From assembly GCA_910586805.1 (NCBI GenBank), contig CAJUJC010000002.1, forward strand, positions 1 to 42,247: 42,247 bases of DNA, given 5' to 3'. A program made the translations under genes and the position numbers. This DNA is from an uncultured Erysipelotrichales bacterium (GTDB lineage: Bacteria; Bacillota_I; Bacilli_A; Erysipelotrichales; Coprobacillaceae). Positions within the stretch are counted from its first letter, which is position 1. Every line of letters starts with the position of its first letter. Under the pieces are notes generated by a model. That model saw nothing but the letters and a program-made list of their open reading frames with translations, searched no databases and was not told the DNA's origin. This document shows, one piece after another, positions 25,034 through 32,575 of this stretch.

Positions 25034-25062
25034 CCCACTTTTCATAAAAAAAGAAAGCCTTT

Positions 25063-25323
25063 TTAAAACATTTCTACATTTAATCTTAAAGAAGTGACAA
25101 CTTGTTCATCTATCGTTACATCATAAAAAGATGGAATACAATAAATTTCATGACCACCTGATGCAACATAACCTCTTGCAATAGCAATCGCTTTCATTGC
25201 TTGATTTAATGCAGCCGCTCCAATAACTTGAATTTGTATATTTTGATGTTCACGCAACAAGCAAGTCAATGCACCTGCAACTTTACTAGGGTTAGACGAT
25301 GAAGATACTCTAATCATTTCCAT
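25063..25323 (-). CDS. spoVS: stage V sporulation protein S
   Basis: A small Alba-like protein, 86 aa, needed for normal progress through stage V and coat assembly in B. subtilis. The sequence aligns along its full length with SpoVS: VSSSSNPSKVAGALTCLLREH, then VIGAAALNQAMKAIAIARGYVA, then IYCIPSFYDVTIDEQ. AAGGAGGAATTTTTATA precedes the ATG. It follows ymdB by 45 nt, as in Bacillus, with no convincing promoter between them, so it is probably read from upstream. The downstream terminator is weak. Confidence 0.95.
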   Translation of the reverse strand: MEMIRVSSSSNPSKVAGALTCLLREHQNIQIQVIGAAALNQAMKAIAIARGYVASGGHEIYCIPSFYDVTIDEQVVTSLRLNVEMF

Positions 25324-25368
25324 TATAAAAATTCCTCCTTGCCCATATATATGAACAAAGAGGATATT

Positions 25369-26157
25369 TTATACCATAAAAGGATGAGTAGGATCAATGC
25401 GTATTCTTTTAATACTTTCACAAACATTGTTCTTATTAAAACGTAAAACAACAGCAGATAATTGTCCTTCACTCTCTGCAACAGTAAAAGGTGTCATTAA
25501 TCCATTTCTCATTCTTTGAATAATCAATTCTTTTTGACAACCAATAACACTTTCATAAGGTCCTGTCATTCCAACATCAGTTTGATAAGCTGTATGATTG
25601 CTTAAAATTTTTTCATCTGCAGTCGCAATATGTGTATGTGTCCCTAACACTGCAGAAACCTTACCATCAAGATAATACCCTAAAGCCACTTTTTCACTTG
25701 TTGCCTCAGCATGAAAATCAACAATATGTATATCACTTGTATCTATTTTTAAAACTTCATCAATAGCCTCAAATGGATTTTGCGATTTTCCATCCATAAA
25801 AGTAATTCCTAATAAATTAGTCACTCTTATTTTTTTTCCTTTCACCACAATCTCTCTTGAACCTACACCAGGCAATGCTTTAGGTTGGTTATAAGGAACA
25901 ACCAAACGATCAGCTTCATCAATATAATCCAATAATTCTTTTTTAGAAAAGGTATGATTTCCCATTGTCATCATGGAAATACCTTGAAACAAAAACTCTT
26001 CATAATGTCTTTTAATCAATCCTTTTCCATGTGTTGCATTTTCAACATTTGCAATCACAACATCTATTTGATACTTTTCTTTAATTTTTGGTAAATATTT
26101 TTCAATCATTTCTCTACCAATAGAAGAAAAGACATCACCTATAAATAAAATATTCAC
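25369..26157 (-). CDS. ymdB: YmdB-family metallophosphoesterase
   Basis: A 262-aa dinuclear-metal phosphoesterase of the TIGR00282 group. B. subtilis YmdB hydrolyses 2',3'-cyclic nucleotides and is needed for biofilm and motility switching. Visible metal-ligand segments are FIGDVFSSIGR (N-terminal Asp), NVENATHGKG (Glu/Asn), GNHTFS and DFHAEATSEK, then GTHTHIATAD. The start is GTG at 26157 with GAGGTGAT at 5 nt; no ATG is suitably placed. It is directly downstream of rny, the usual partner, but an intrinsic terminator lies in the 47-nt gap. Confidence 0.92.
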   Translation of the reverse strand: MNILFIGDVFSSIGREMIEKYLPKIKEKYQIDVVIANVENATHGKGLIKRHYEEFLFQGISMMTMGNHTFSKKELLDYIDEADRLVVPYNQPKALPGVGSREIVVKGKKIRVTNLLGITFMDGKSQNPFEAIDEVLKIDTSDIHIVDFHAEATSEKVALGYYLDGKVSAVLGTHTHIATADEKILSNHTAYQTDVGMTGPYESVIGCQKELIIQRMRNGLMTPFTVAESEGQLSAVVLRFNKNNVCESIKRIRIDPTHPFMV

Positions 26158-26175
26158 TCTATCACCTCGTTTTTC

Positions 26176-26205
26176 AAAAAAAGATAGGTCTTTTTCCTAT
26201 CTTTT
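26176..26205 (-). terminator. rny terminator
   Basis: Stem AAAAGATAGG / CCTATCTTTT (26179-26205) with a 7-nt loop and a T-run from the A-run at 26176-26182. It overlaps the rny stop codon (26204-26206) and precedes ymdB by less than 20 nt, so ymdB expression depends on read-through or a promoter inside rny. Confidence 0.8.
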
Positions 26206-27763
26206 ATTTAGCAATTTCATTTGCACGAATTTCCCTAATAACTGTTACCTTAATATGTCCAGGATAAGTTAATTCATTTTCAATTTTATCCTTGATTTCT
26301 CTAGCTAACTTATGACTTGTTAAATCATCAATCTTATCAGGTTTGACAATAACACGAACTTCTCTACCAGCCTGAATAGCAAAAACTTTATCAACTCCAT
26401 CAAAGTTCTTAGAAATTTCTTCAAGTTTTTCAAGTCTTTGAATATAGTTTTCAATTGTTTCACTTCGACTTCCAGGTCTAGCAGCAGATAATGTATCAGC
26501 TGCTGCAACAATAATAGATATAACACTTGTTGGAGCGACATCACCATGATGAGATTCAATAGCATTAACAACAGTCGCATTCTCACCATATTTCTTAGCA
26601 AATTTAGCTCCTAATTCAACATGACTACCTTCCATTTCATGATCTACTGCTTTTCCTAAATCATGTAACAAACCAGCACGACGTGCTAATTGTTGATTCA
26701 ATCCAAGTTCCGCAGCCATCATTCCAGCAAAATGAGCAACTTCTAATGAATGTTGTAAAGCATTTTGTCCATAACTTGTACGATATTTCAATTTACCAAT
26801 CATATGGATTAATTCTTTATTCATTCTTGATAAACCTAATTCAAAAATAGCATCTTCACCTGTTTTTTGAATCACTTCATCTAATTCATCCTTTGTCTTT
26901 TGAACCACTTCTTCAATACGTCCTGGTTGAATACGACCATCACGAATCAAAGTTTCTAAAGATAATCTTGCAATTTCTCTTCGAATTGGATTAAAGCAAG
27001 AGATAGTAATGGCTTCAGGAGTATCATCAATAATCAATTCAACACCAGTAGCACTTTCAATAGCCTTAATATTACGTCCCTCTCTACCAATAATACGACC
27101 TTTCATTTCTTCACTTGGTAAAGCAACAACATTCACTGTTCTTTCAATTGTTTCTTCTTGTGAATAACGATTAATCGCTGCAGCAATAATATCTTTTGCA
27201 TATAATGAAGCTTTAGATTTTGCTATATCTTCCTGTTCTTTGATATAAGCAGTGACTTCATTAGCCATTTTTTGTTCTACTTGTTTAAACAATTCTTTTT
27301 TTGCTTCATTTGCAGTCATCATTGCAATTTTTTCAAGTTCAACAATTTTCGCATCAATTTGTTCTTTTAATTGAGCTTCTAATTTACCTAGTTCTTCACT
27401 TTTTTTATCTAATTGCTTAGATTTTTGATCTAAAACATCTTCTTTCCCCTGTAAAGCAATATCTCTACGATCAATGTTTTGTTCTCTTTGCAATAGTTTA
27501 TTTTCAAATTTAGTAACTTCCAAGCGTTGTTCCTTGACTTCTTTTTCAGCCTCTAACTTATATTCATAAGCTTGAGTCTTCGCATCAAGAATAGCTTCCT
27601 TTACTATATTATCAGCTTTAACAGTTGCTTCATCAATAATTTTTGTAGCATCAACATTTGCTTTTGATACTTTCAATTTTGTAAATACAAAATAAACTAA
27701 AAAACCAACACCAACTGCTAGAACATAGGTTAAAATAGCGATGCCCATTGGTAATTCTAACAT
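26204..27763 (-). CDS. rny: ribonuclease Y
   Basis: Membrane-anchored endoribonuclease that starts mRNA decay. The 519-aa protein (B. subtilis about 520) has an N-terminal span (GIAILTYVLAVGVGFLVYFVF), a long charged coiled coil (about 30-200), a KH domain with GRIIGREGRNIKAIE, and an HD domain with HSLEVAHFAG and HDLGKAVD. The frame extends 45 codons further upstream, but that part is not family sequence, while the ATG at 27763 has AGGAGGAAGCTT and a promoter at the right distance. Its presumed specificity partner RicA is in the same window. Confidence 0.96.
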   Translation of the reverse strand: MLELPMGIAILTYVLAVGVGFLVYFVFTKLKVSKANVDATKIIDEATVKADNIVKEAILDAKTQAYEYKLEAEKEVKEQRLEVTKFENKLLQREQNIDRRDIALQGKEDVLDQKSKQLDKKSEELGKLEAQLKEQIDAKIVELEKIAMMTANEAKKELFKQVEQKMANEVTAYIKEQEDIAKSKASLYAKDIIAAAINRYSQEETIERTVNVVALPSEEMKGRIIGREGRNIKAIESATGVELIIDDTPEAITISCFNPIRREIARLSLETLIRDGRIQPGRIEEVVQKTKDELDEVIQKTGEDAIFELGLSRMNKELIHMIGKLKYRTSYGQNALQHSLEVAHFAGMMAAELGLNQQLARRAGLLHDLGKAVDHEMEGSHVELGAKFAKKYGENATVVNAIESHHGDVAPTSVISIIVAAADTLSAARPGSRSETIENYIQRLEKLEEISKNFDGVDKVFAIQAGREVRVIVKPDKIDDLTSHKLAREIKDKIENELTYPGHIKVTVIREIRANEIAK

Positions 27764-27820
27764 AAGCTTCCTCCTATTTCCTATGATAAATTTAATTAAA
27801 GTGCTTTTAACACATTTCTC

Positions 27821-27849
27821 ATTATAACCTATTTTCATGTACTTGACAA
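27821..27849 (-). promoter_or_regulatory. sigma-A promoter of rny
   Basis: TTGTCA (27844-27849), 17-nt spacer, TATAAT (27821-27826) on the minus strand, immediately after the recA terminator. It predicts a leader of about 50 nt and confirms that the upstream extension of the rny frame is not translated. Confidence 0.75.
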
Positions 27850-27854
27850 TAAAT

Positions 27855-27885
27855 AAAAAAATCAGAAAGCATTTAAGCTTCCTGA
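27855..27885 (-). terminator. recA terminator
   Basis: Stem TCAGGAAGC / GCTTTCTGA (27862-27885, one G-T pair) with a 6-nt loop holding part of the recA stop codon (27873-27875), then TTTTTTT on the minus strand. Confidence 0.85.
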
Positions 27886-28904
27886 CTAAACATGACATCT
27901 TTTAATTTAGCTTCAATTTCAGCTTGTATTTCAGGATGTTGTGCTAAGAAAATCTTAACATTTTCTCGACCTTGCCCAATTTTTTCTCCTCCATATGCAT
28001 ACCAAGCTCCTGCTTTATCAATAATATTATGATCAACTGCTAAATCAATAACTTCTCCATCTCTAGCAATACCTTTTCCATATACGATATCAACACTTGT
28101 TGTTTTAAATGGTGGTGCTACTTTATTTTTGACAACTTTGATATTCACTTTATTACCAACAATGTCTGATCCATTCTTAATCGCTTCACTACGTCTAATT
28201 TCGATTCTTACAGTTGAATAGAATTTTAATGCACGTCCCCCAGTTGTTGTTTCTGGATTTCCATACATAACACCAATTTTTTCTCTTAATTGATTAATAA
28301 AAATAATTGTGCAAGATGTCTTATTCATCAATCCTGACAAACGACGTAATGCTTTAGACATCAAGCGTGCTTGTAATCCAACAGAAGTATCTGACATTTC
28401 TCCATCCAATTCTACTTGAGGAACCAATGCTGCAACAGAATCGACAACAACCAAATCAATAGCATTACTTTTCACCAAAGTTTCAGCAATAGCCAATCCT
28501 TGTTCTCCACTATCAGGTTGAGATAAAATCAACTCATCAACATTAACACCTAAATTTTTAGCATAAACAGGATCAATAGCATGTTCTGCATCAATAAATG
28601 CAGCTCGCCCACCTTGTTTTTGAACTTCTGCAATAGCATGTAATGTTAAAGTTGTTTTCCCACTTGATTCAGGTCCATAAATTTCAATAATACGACCTTT
28701 AGGATAACCACCAATTCCTAATGCTGCATCTAAAGTCATAGATCCAGTTGGAATAACATCAATATCAACAGCTACACGATCACCCAATCGCATGACCGAA
28801 CCTTTCCCATATGCTTTTTCAATTGATTTAATCGCATCAGCTAATGCCTGATCTTTTTTTTCGCCTTCGCTCACTGCTTTTTTTGTTTTTGTTTTTTCAG
28901 CCAT
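27873..28904 (-). CDS. recA: recombinase A
   Basis: Forms the DNA-strand-exchange filament and triggers LexA cleavage. The 343-aa protein has Walker A GPESSGKTT (77-85), Walker B LVVVDSVAAL, the loop region DTSVGLQARLMSKALRRL, and the conserved GGRALKFYSTVR and QGRENVK segments. The C-terminal acidic tail is short. AAGGAGGGAAAGTTT precedes the ATG. It follows the CinA-domain gene and precedes rny, the Bacillus order. I did not find a clear LexA box in the 23-nt gap upstream. Confidence 0.98.
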   Translation of the reverse strand: MAEKTKTKKAVSEGEKKDQALADAIKSIEKAYGKGSVMRLGDRVAVDIDVIPTGSMTLDAALGIGGYPKGRIIEIYGPESSGKTTLTLHAIAEVQKQGGRAAFIDAEHAIDPVYAKNLGVNVDELILSQPDSGEQGLAIAETLVKSNAIDLVVVDSVAALVPQVELDGEMSDTSVGLQARLMSKALRRLSGLMNKTSCTIIFINQLREKIGVMYGNPETTTGGRALKFYSTVRIEIRRSEAIKNGSDIVGNKVNIKVVKNKVAPPFKTTSVDIVYGKGIARDGEVIDLAVDHNIIDKAGAWYAYGGEKIGQGRENVKIFLAQHPEIQAEIEAKLKDVMFSQEA

Positions 28905-28927
28905 AAACTTTCCCTCCTTATCTTCAT

Positions 28928-29383
28928 CTATTTTAAAATATCTAAAATTTTTTCTACTCCAAACATAACCGCTTGTTTTTTAATATCCTCTCTTGATCCT
29001 GATAATTCAAAACAATACGTATAAATATCATTCATATAAGCAATGCCTATATAAATCAAACCTACTGGTTTCCCCTCCATTGCTGTTGGTCCTGCATTTC
29101 CTGTAAACGAAATACAAAGATCACTAGAAAATAGCTCTTTACCATTTATCGCCATTAATCCAGCAATCTCATTAGACACAACACCATAGGTATCAATAAT
29201 ATCCTGATTAATTTTTAAAACATCTCTTTTAATACGTGTTTGATAACTGACAAGACTCCCTCGATAAACCTGAGAAATACCACTAATGCTTCCTATCGCA
29301 TTCGCAAATGCACCTACTGTAAAACTTTCAACACTTGCTATAGAAATATCTCTCTCTTTTAACAATGTAGCCAATTCATTCAT
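28928..29383 (-). CDS. CinA C-terminal-domain protein (PncC-like)
   Basis: A 151-aa stand-alone CinA C-domain, the nicotinamide-nucleotide amidohydrolase fold. The N-terminal MoCF domain of full CinA is absent. Family features are seen in SISGISQVYRGSLVSYQTRIKRDVL and FTGNAGPTAMEGKPVGLIYIG, but the signature normally ESCTGG reads ESFTVG (19-24), so activity is doubtful. It sits between pgsA and recA as cinA does in Bacillus, consistent with a shortened cinA. The ATG is 2 nt beyond the pgsA stop, with a weak ribosome site in the pgsA tail, so translation is probably coupled. Confidence 0.82.
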   Translation of the reverse strand: MNELATLLKERDISIASVESFTVGAFANAIGSISGISQVYRGSLVSYQTRIKRDVLKINQDIIDTYGVVSNEIAGLMAINGKELFSSDLCISFTGNAGPTAMEGKPVGLIYIGIAYMNDIYTYCFELSGSREDIKKQAVMFGVEKILDILK

Positions 29384-29385
29384 CT

Positions 29386-29979
29386 TTACATACTCTCCAA
29401 AATATACTGTTGATTTTTAACAAAAACCTCAATACCACTAACCACTGAAATCATTGTTGCAACCCAAATCAAAATCTGATCCATTGGAATACCTAATGCC
29501 TTAAACACAACATTATGAAGCAACAAAACACCAATAGCAATCATTTGTGTCATAGTTTTTGCTTTTCCAAGAAAACTTGCTGCCAAAACAACATTCTTTT
29601 GACTTGCGACCATACGAATGGCATCCACGATCATATCCCTTGAAATCATAATAATAGGAATGACAATCGTTATATGATGCGAAGATGCTAATAATAACAA
29701 AGCTGTATTAACAATTAACTTATCAGCAATAGGATCAATAAATTTTCCAAAAGTTGTCACCATGCCATTCTTTCTTGCTAAATAGCCATCAAGGTAATCA
29801 GTAATTGAAGCTGTAACAAAAATAATAAACAAAACAATATCCAATATAGAAATTTGTGAATACAAAATATCATATGTTGGAATGTAAATCCCAAACGTTT
29901 GATACGGAAACAAATAGACAACAACGAATAATGGAACAAGACCCAAACGAATAAGTGTTAACTTATTAGGTAAATTCAT
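29386..29979 (-). CDS. pgsA: CDP-diacylglycerol--glycerol-3-phosphate 3-phosphatidyltransferase
   Basis: Makes phosphatidylglycerol phosphate, the committed step to phosphatidylglycerol, in the membrane. The 197-aa protein has the CDP-alcohol phosphotransferase signature TDYLDGYLARKNGMVTTFGK followed by FIDPIADK, and about five spans. The ATG is 1 nt after the rodZ stop and lacks a good ribosome site, which points to translational coupling. Order rodZ-pgsA-cinA-recA is conserved in Bacillus. Confidence 0.95.
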   Translation of the reverse strand: MNLPNKLTLIRLGLVPLFVVVYLFPYQTFGIYIPTYDILYSQISILDIVLFIIFVTASITDYLDGYLARKNGMVTTFGKFIDPIADKLIVNTALLLLASSHHITIVIPIIMISRDMIVDAIRMVASQKNVVLAASFLGKAKTMTQMIAIGVLLLHNVVFKALGIPMDQILIWVATMISVVSGIEVFVKNQQYILESM

Positions 29980-29980
29980 A

Positions 29981-30928
29981 TTATTTTTTTAATGTCAAGT
30001 TCAAATTACTTGGGCTTTCAAAAGAATCATCTTCATTTAAAGGTATTTGTTGTCCATTAATATAATAACGATGTCCTAAACTACATCCATTTCTTAATTT
30101 AAGTTTCTCAAAATCAGCAACTTTAAAAGTCAATTCAACAACTTCAGGATCCTCACTTTTGTTTTTGTGATAAACTTTTTCAGTAAATTCATTATAAACT
30201 CTACCATTCACAAGTAACCTAGCCCATGATTTTGTCATAAATTCAATCTTAAATGTAAACTCTTCTGATCCCTCAGGCAAAGTGAAATCGAATTGAATAT
30301 CTCCTGAACTTGAAGTTTCTACTCTTGTAAATTCAACTTGAGCTTCAGTAACTGGTGGAATTTGTGGAGTTGTTGGTTGATCAGATGGTGTTGTTGGATT
30401 ATCTTTTTCACTTACATCTCCTTCAACAGTTGGTTGATTTGAAGGTTCAAAAGAAGGATTATCCACTTGACTTCTTGTTGCATAAAAACCATACCAACAT
30501 ACAACAATAATTAAACATACAATCAATAAAATAATAGCTGTTCTAATAATCTTAATATGTGATTTATCTTCATATACTGAAGGTTTCTTTGTAAGATGTG
30601 GTGTCTTAAAAGTAAATTGCTTACTCTTTTCAACAAGCTCTTCATTATATTCCTCTTTTTTCATTGAACTTTGAATTTTATCCAACTCAATTTCTCTCGT
30701 CAATGCCATATATTCTTCTGTTAATTCATGAATATCTAAATCTAAAACTTGTGAGATCTTTTTTAAATACATTTTCACATAAGCTTCTTCACCTTCATAA
30801 CGATCAAACTTTCCAGCTTCAATATCTTTTAAAACTGCTGGTGAAATCAAAGTTTTCTTAGAAAGTTGTTCAAGAGATAGCTTTTTTTGTTCTCGTTTTT
30901 CTTGAATGTATCGACCTAAATTTTCCAC
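29981..30928 (-). CDS. rodZ: RodZ-like helix-turn-helix membrane protein
   Basis: A 315-aa bitopic protein with an N-terminal RodZ-type HTH (GRYIQEKREQKKLSLEQLSKKT, about 1-70) that links MreB to the envelope in relatives. A span follows (IIRTAIILLIVCLIIVVCWYGFY), then an extracytoplasmic Pro/Thr/Ser-rich linker (about 165-200) and a C-terminal beta domain of the DUF4115 type. Start chosen at GTG 30928, because AAGGAGGT is 7 nt upstream; the open frame runs 13 codons further with no site. It is the first gene of the pgsA-cinA-recA series, with a promoter just upstream. Confidence 0.9.
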   Translation of the reverse strand: MENLGRYIQEKREQKKLSLEQLSKKTLISPAVLKDIEAGKFDRYEGEEAYVKMYLKKISQVLDLDIHELTEEYMALTREIELDKIQSSMKKEEYNEELVEKSKQFTFKTPHLTKKPSVYEDKSHIKIIRTAIILLIVCLIIVVCWYGFYATRSQVDNPSFEPSNQPTVEGDVSEKDNPTTPSDQPTTPQIPPVTEAQVEFTRVETSSSGDIQFDFTLPEGSEEFTFKIEFMTKSWARLLVNGRVYNEFTEKVYHKNKSEDPEVVELTFKVADFEKLKLRNGCSLGHRYYINGQQIPLNEDDSFESPSNLNLTLKK

Positions 30929-30978
30929 AAGTATACCTCCTTTTTTAAAAACACGCATAGTCCTCAATATTATATAAT

Positions 30979-31007
30979 ATTAAAACATATTTTTTCGTTT
31001 TTTACAA
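30979..31007 (-). promoter_or_regulatory. predicted promoter of rodZ
   Basis: TTGTAA (31002-31007), 17-nt spacer, TTTAAT (30979-30984) on the minus strand; start near 30972. An AT-only palindrome (30966-30981) overlaps the -10 and start, probably by composition. Confidence 0.5.
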
Positions 31008-31071
31008 CTCATACATTATTATTTTATGTTTTTATGTCATTTTTATGAATTTTTTTCATTTTTCAATATAA

Positions 31072-31102
31072 AATAAAAAAAGCTAATCTTCATCAGCTTT
31101 TT
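31072..31102 (-). terminator. rnpB terminator
   Basis: Stem AAAAAGCT / AGCTTTTT (31077-31102) with a 10-nt loop, then TTTTTTTATTTT on the minus strand. It starts directly after the P1 helix of RNase P RNA. Confidence 0.85.
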
Positions 31103-31441
31103 AAACACTCACTCTTATAAGCCAAGTTCTGTTTTTCAGTCAATTATTTATCTACGTTCACACGTCCAAACCTTAGTTTTTTTCCTTTGGTTTGATTCCC
31201 CTACCAAAATTTGGGTTTCATCCTTGCAGAGTTTACCTCTTTTCATTCTTTTTTTCAAAAGACATAGTTTCTGTGGCACTTTATGGCTTATCAACCATGC
31301 ATAAATGTTTAGGTCTTAGGCCTGTCGTTAGCTTACACTACCCTAACTTATTGATTCGTTAGGTACAAACACTACAATCATTACAGACTGTGGATGCCTG
31401 GACTTTCCTCTATCTCTAGCAATTGACTCTCGTGAGCACTT
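31103..31441 (-). ncRNA. rnpB: RNase P RNA (type B)
   Basis: Catalytic RNA that trims tRNA 5' ends. Conserved blocks on the minus strand are GAGGAAAGTCC near the 5' end (about 31400-31410) and the B-type segment GAAACCCAAATTTTGGTAGG (about 31200-31221), identical in style to B. subtilis. GTAGATAAATAATTG and the 3' ACAGAACTTGGCTTATAAGAG follow. P1 pairs AAGTGCTCAC (31432-31441) with GTGAGTGTTT (31103-31112). It lies directly downstream of gpsB, as in Bacillus. The ends are set from P1 and the promoter and may be off by a few nt. Confidence 0.95.
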
Positions 31442-31444
31442 CCT

Positions 31445-31472
31445 ATTTTACATATTTTTTATAAAAAATCAA
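31445..31472 (-). promoter_or_regulatory. predicted promoter of rnpB
   Basis: TTGATT (31467-31472), 16-nt spacer, TAAAAT (31445-31450) in the gap after gpsB. It predicts a start at the G near 31439, at the base of P1. Confidence 0.5.
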
Positions 31473-31475
31473 ACT

Positions 31476-31808
31476 TTATTTATTTTTATAAACTTCTTTT
31501 TCTAAATTAGAAATTCTTTTCAACAAATCAACATTTGCAGATAAATTTTCTTCCATCACTTTCATGTTATCTTGTTGGATACTTTTTTCTTTTTCCATTT
31601 TATTTATTCTCATCTTTAATAACTCATTTTCTCTTTGAAGATTTTCGATTTGTTCATATGATTCATTTAACATAGTTGCAAAAGTTTCATAATCCTCAAC
31701 AACTGTATCTAAAAAATAATCAACTTCTGTTGCACTATATCCCTTAAAATCTATTTGAAATTGTTTGTTTAATATTTTTTTAGGGCTTAATTGAATTTTG
31801 TTAGCCAT
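31476..31808 (-). CDS. gpsB: cell-division protein GpsB
   Basis: A 110-aa DivIVA-like protein that links penicillin-binding proteins to the division site. The N-terminal domain LSPKKILNKQFQIDFKGYSATEVDYFLDTVVEDYE is the DivIVA/GpsB membrane- and PBP-binding motif. It is followed by a coiled coil and a short C-terminal helix (LLKRISNLEKEVY) for trimer formation. The ATG at 31808 is chosen over an upstream TTG because AGGAAGGTG is placed correctly for it and MANKIQLSPKKI is the normal start. rnpB follows by about 35 nt; recU-ponA, encoding a GpsB client class, is divergent. Confidence 0.93.
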   Translation of the reverse strand: MANKIQLSPKKILNKQFQIDFKGYSATEVDYFLDTVVEDYETFATMLNESYEQIENLQRENELLKMRINKMEKEKSIQQDNMKVMEENLSANVDLLKRISNLEKEVYKNK

Positions 31809-31827
31809 TGTCTTCACCTTCCTCAAA

Positions 31828-31847
31828 CATTATTTTCACAAATAATG
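31828..31847. repeat. inverted repeat upstream of gpsB
   Basis: CATTATTT / AAATAATG, perfect 8-bp arms with a 4-nt centre, about 10 nt upstream of the gpsB ribosome site. It could be an operator or leader hairpin, or chance in AT-rich DNA. Confidence 0.4.
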
Positions 31848-31928
31848 AGTATAAAAGCAAGATTTTTTTTCATTTTCATAAATTTACGTAAATAATCTAT
31901 AAAATCAAGACAAGTTGTGAAAAATATA

Positions 31929-31937
31929 TGTTATAAT
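31929..31937 (+). promoter_or_regulatory. extended -10 promoter of recU-ponA
   Basis: TGTTATAAT: a perfect TATAAT (31932-31937) with the TGn extension and no good -35, 30 nt before the recU ATG with its GGAGGATGGCAA ribosome site. Confidence 0.55.
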
Positions 31938-31966
31938 AGTAATGATTTTAATATGGAGGATGGCAA

Positions 31967-32575
31967 ATGGTTAATTATCCAAATAAGAAAAAAACAATTC
32001 ATACTCACAATACTTATGTGCATAGTGTTGTTTCAAATTCTAAACATTATACTGCTCATAGAGGTATGTCTTTAGAAGAAGATATTTCATTATCTAATGA
32101 ATATTATTTAAGTGCATCAATTGCTGTCATTTATAAAAAGCCAACCCCTATTCAAATTGTAAAAGTTGACTATCCTAAAAGAGAAGCAGCTAAAATTGTA
32201 GAAGCATATTATAAGACACCTTCCACAACTGATTATAATGGTGTATATAAGGGAAAGTATATTGATTTTGAAGCTAAAGAAAATAAAACAAAAACATTTC
32301 CTTTCTCAAATATCCATAAACATCAAATTGATCATTTGAAAAGAATTATTGAACATGGAGGGATTGCATTTATTATTATTGCTTTTACTACATTAAATGA
32401 GGTATACTTAATTGATGCAAGTTATATCATCCATGATTATTATCATGAGTCAAGAAAATCAATGACTTATGAAAAGATTAAGACATTAGGGCATATCATT
32501 CCTCAAGGATATCAGCCTCGTCTTGATTATTTAAAAATTGTAGATGAAGTTTACTTCAAGGAGGAAAAGAAATGA
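31967..32575 (+). CDS. recU: Holliday-junction resolvase RecU
   Basis: Cuts Holliday junctions after RecA-mediated exchange and also modulates RecA. The 202-aa protein has the RecU core HRGMSLEEDISLSNEYY and the nuclease centre STTDYNGVYKGKYIDFEAKENK, with the Asp/Glu/Lys metal site. KTFPFSNIHKHQIDHLK follows. The stop overlaps the ponA start by 4 nt (ATGA), the recU-ponA coupling seen in Bacillus. Confidence 0.96.
   Translation: MVNYPNKKKTIHTHNTYVHSVVSNSKHYTAHRGMSLEEDISLSNEYYLSASIAVIYKKPTPIQIVKVDYPKREAAKIVEAYYKTPSTTDYNGVYKGKYIDFEAKENKTKTFPFSNIHKHQIDHLKRIIEHGGIAFIIIAFTTLNEVYLIDASYIIHDYYHESRKSMTYEKIKTLGHIIPQGYQPRLDYLKIVDEVYFKEEKK

Noticed and set aside
27764..27898. N-terminal extension of RNase Y by 45 codons
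   Set aside because: It crosses the recA terminator and the rny promoter, and the family-length start with a good ribosome site is at 27763.
30966..30981. AT-only 16-nt palindrome at the rodZ start
   Set aside because: It is composed solely of A and T in a region near 90% AT, so expected by chance.
31103..31441. Riboswitch or unknown structured RNA in the gene-free stretch before gpsB
   Set aside because: The conserved blocks and P1 pairing identify it as ordinary type B RNase P RNA.
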